NCBI GenBank assembly: GCA_946479225.1
Contig: CAMLFI010000203.1
Coordinates: 1-5,495 of the forward strand
Length of the DNA stretch: 5,495 bases
Source of the DNA: an uncultured Mucilaginibacter sp.
Lineage (GTDB): Bacteria; Bacteroidota; Bacteroidia; Sphingobacteriales; Sphingobacteriaceae
Direction: 5' to 3'
Shown here: in pieces, positions 5,262 through 5,495 of the stretch
Layout: every line of letters begins with the position of its first letter
How positions within the stretch are numbered: the first letter of the stretch is position 1
Made by a program: the position numbers and the translations under genes
Notes under the pieces: generated by a model
The model's input: the letters and a program-made list of their open reading frames with translations, nothing else
The model's database searches: none
Told to the model about the DNA's origin: nothing

Positions 5262-5272
5262 GGGTGTTGATA

Positions 5273-5495
5273 TTAACTATTACTTGGTCTGAATATATTC
5301 TTTCCGCGACTTAGCACCTTAAGCTTTTGTCTTTTCAGGGAGATATGAAGAGTTGATTGTTCGTTTTCTTCGCGCTGATCTTTATAGGCCTGTATAACGT
5401 CGCTCTCGCTCAGCAGGCCTACTATCCTTTCATCAGCAAGTACAGGTATTACCTTTAAATCTTCTGCCGACATGATCTCTACGGCTTTTCGTAGC
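5273..5495 (-). CDS. C-terminal CBS domain of a larger protein, possibly a ClC chloride channel (5' end outside window)
   Basis: The frame is open to the window edge and upstream codons read LRKAVEIM in frame, so the ATG at 5473 is internal and the gene begins outside. The 73 visible residues contain the second half of a CBS domain: LRKAVEIMSAEDLKVIPVLA, then DERIVGLLSESDVIQAYK, the helix-strand-strand-helix pattern with the terminal GLLSESD segment that usually lines the nucleotide pocket. A polar, basic tail follows (QREENEQSTLHISLKRQKLKVLSRGKNIFRPSNS). CBS domains bind adenine nucleotides and regulate the attached protein. A C-terminal CBS pair followed by a basic tail of the HISLKRxxLKVLxRGK style is, from memory, typical of Bacteroidota ClC-family channels, but the membrane part is not visible. 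IMPDH-like or transporter-linked CBS proteins remain possible. Confidence 0.8.
   Translation of the reverse strand, partial: LRKAVEIMSAEDLKVIPVLADERIVGLLSESDVIQAYKDQREENEQSTLHISLKRQKLKVLSRGKNIFRPSNS

Overview
The window looks like chromosomal DNA from a Bacteroidota bacterium, most likely of the Sphingobacteriaceae type (Mucilaginibacter or Pedobacter relatives). The evidence is moderate GC with A/T-rich intergenic stretches, signal peptides ending in A-Q, a promoter matching the phylum-specific TTTG-N19-TAnnTTTG form, no strong Shine-Dalgarno sequences, and REP-like CTACCAAC/GGAACG palindromes. The genus is an inference. Every credible gene lies on the minus strand, so transcription runs from high to low coordinates.

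Read in the direction of transcription: (1) 5495-5273 is the 3' end of a CBS-domain protein, possibly a ClC-type chloride channel, followed by a possible terminator. (2) 5060-4293 is a secreted SASA/CE6-type carbohydrate O-acetylesterase. (3) 4251-4103 is a nested set of palindromes, a REP/BIME-like element. (4) 3971-2736 is a tightly overlapping three-gene unit: an ECF sigma factor, a four-helix membrane protein and a 63-residue two-helix membrane protein. The two membrane proteins sit where an anti-sigma factor would be, but neither looks like a classical one. (5) 2676-1600 is a secreted clan GH-A (GH5-like) glycoside hydrolase with both catalytic glutamates. (6) 1599-1122 is a 478-bp non-coding region with a well-formed promoter, a four-copy 11-bp-phased GCAACA array and A/T-rich inverted repeats in the predicted leader. 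(7) 1121-258 is a predicted outer-membrane beta-barrel protein with a GTG start. (8) 198-1 is the 5' part of a secreted protein with proline-rich PPIPPV repeats that runs off the window.

Functionally, this is a small extracytoplasmic-signalling cassette (sigma plus two membrane proteins) next to envelope and secreted proteins, two of them carbohydrate-active. No SusC/SusD pair is present, so it is not a canonical polysaccharide utilisation locus. Whether the sigma factor controls the neighbouring hydrolase is a guess from position alone. The most distinctive items are the atypical sigma/membrane-protein operon, the phased GCAACA array whose motif recurs across the -7 box of the downstream promoter, and the nested palindromic element. 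I found no RNA genes, CRISPR arrays or transposase genes.
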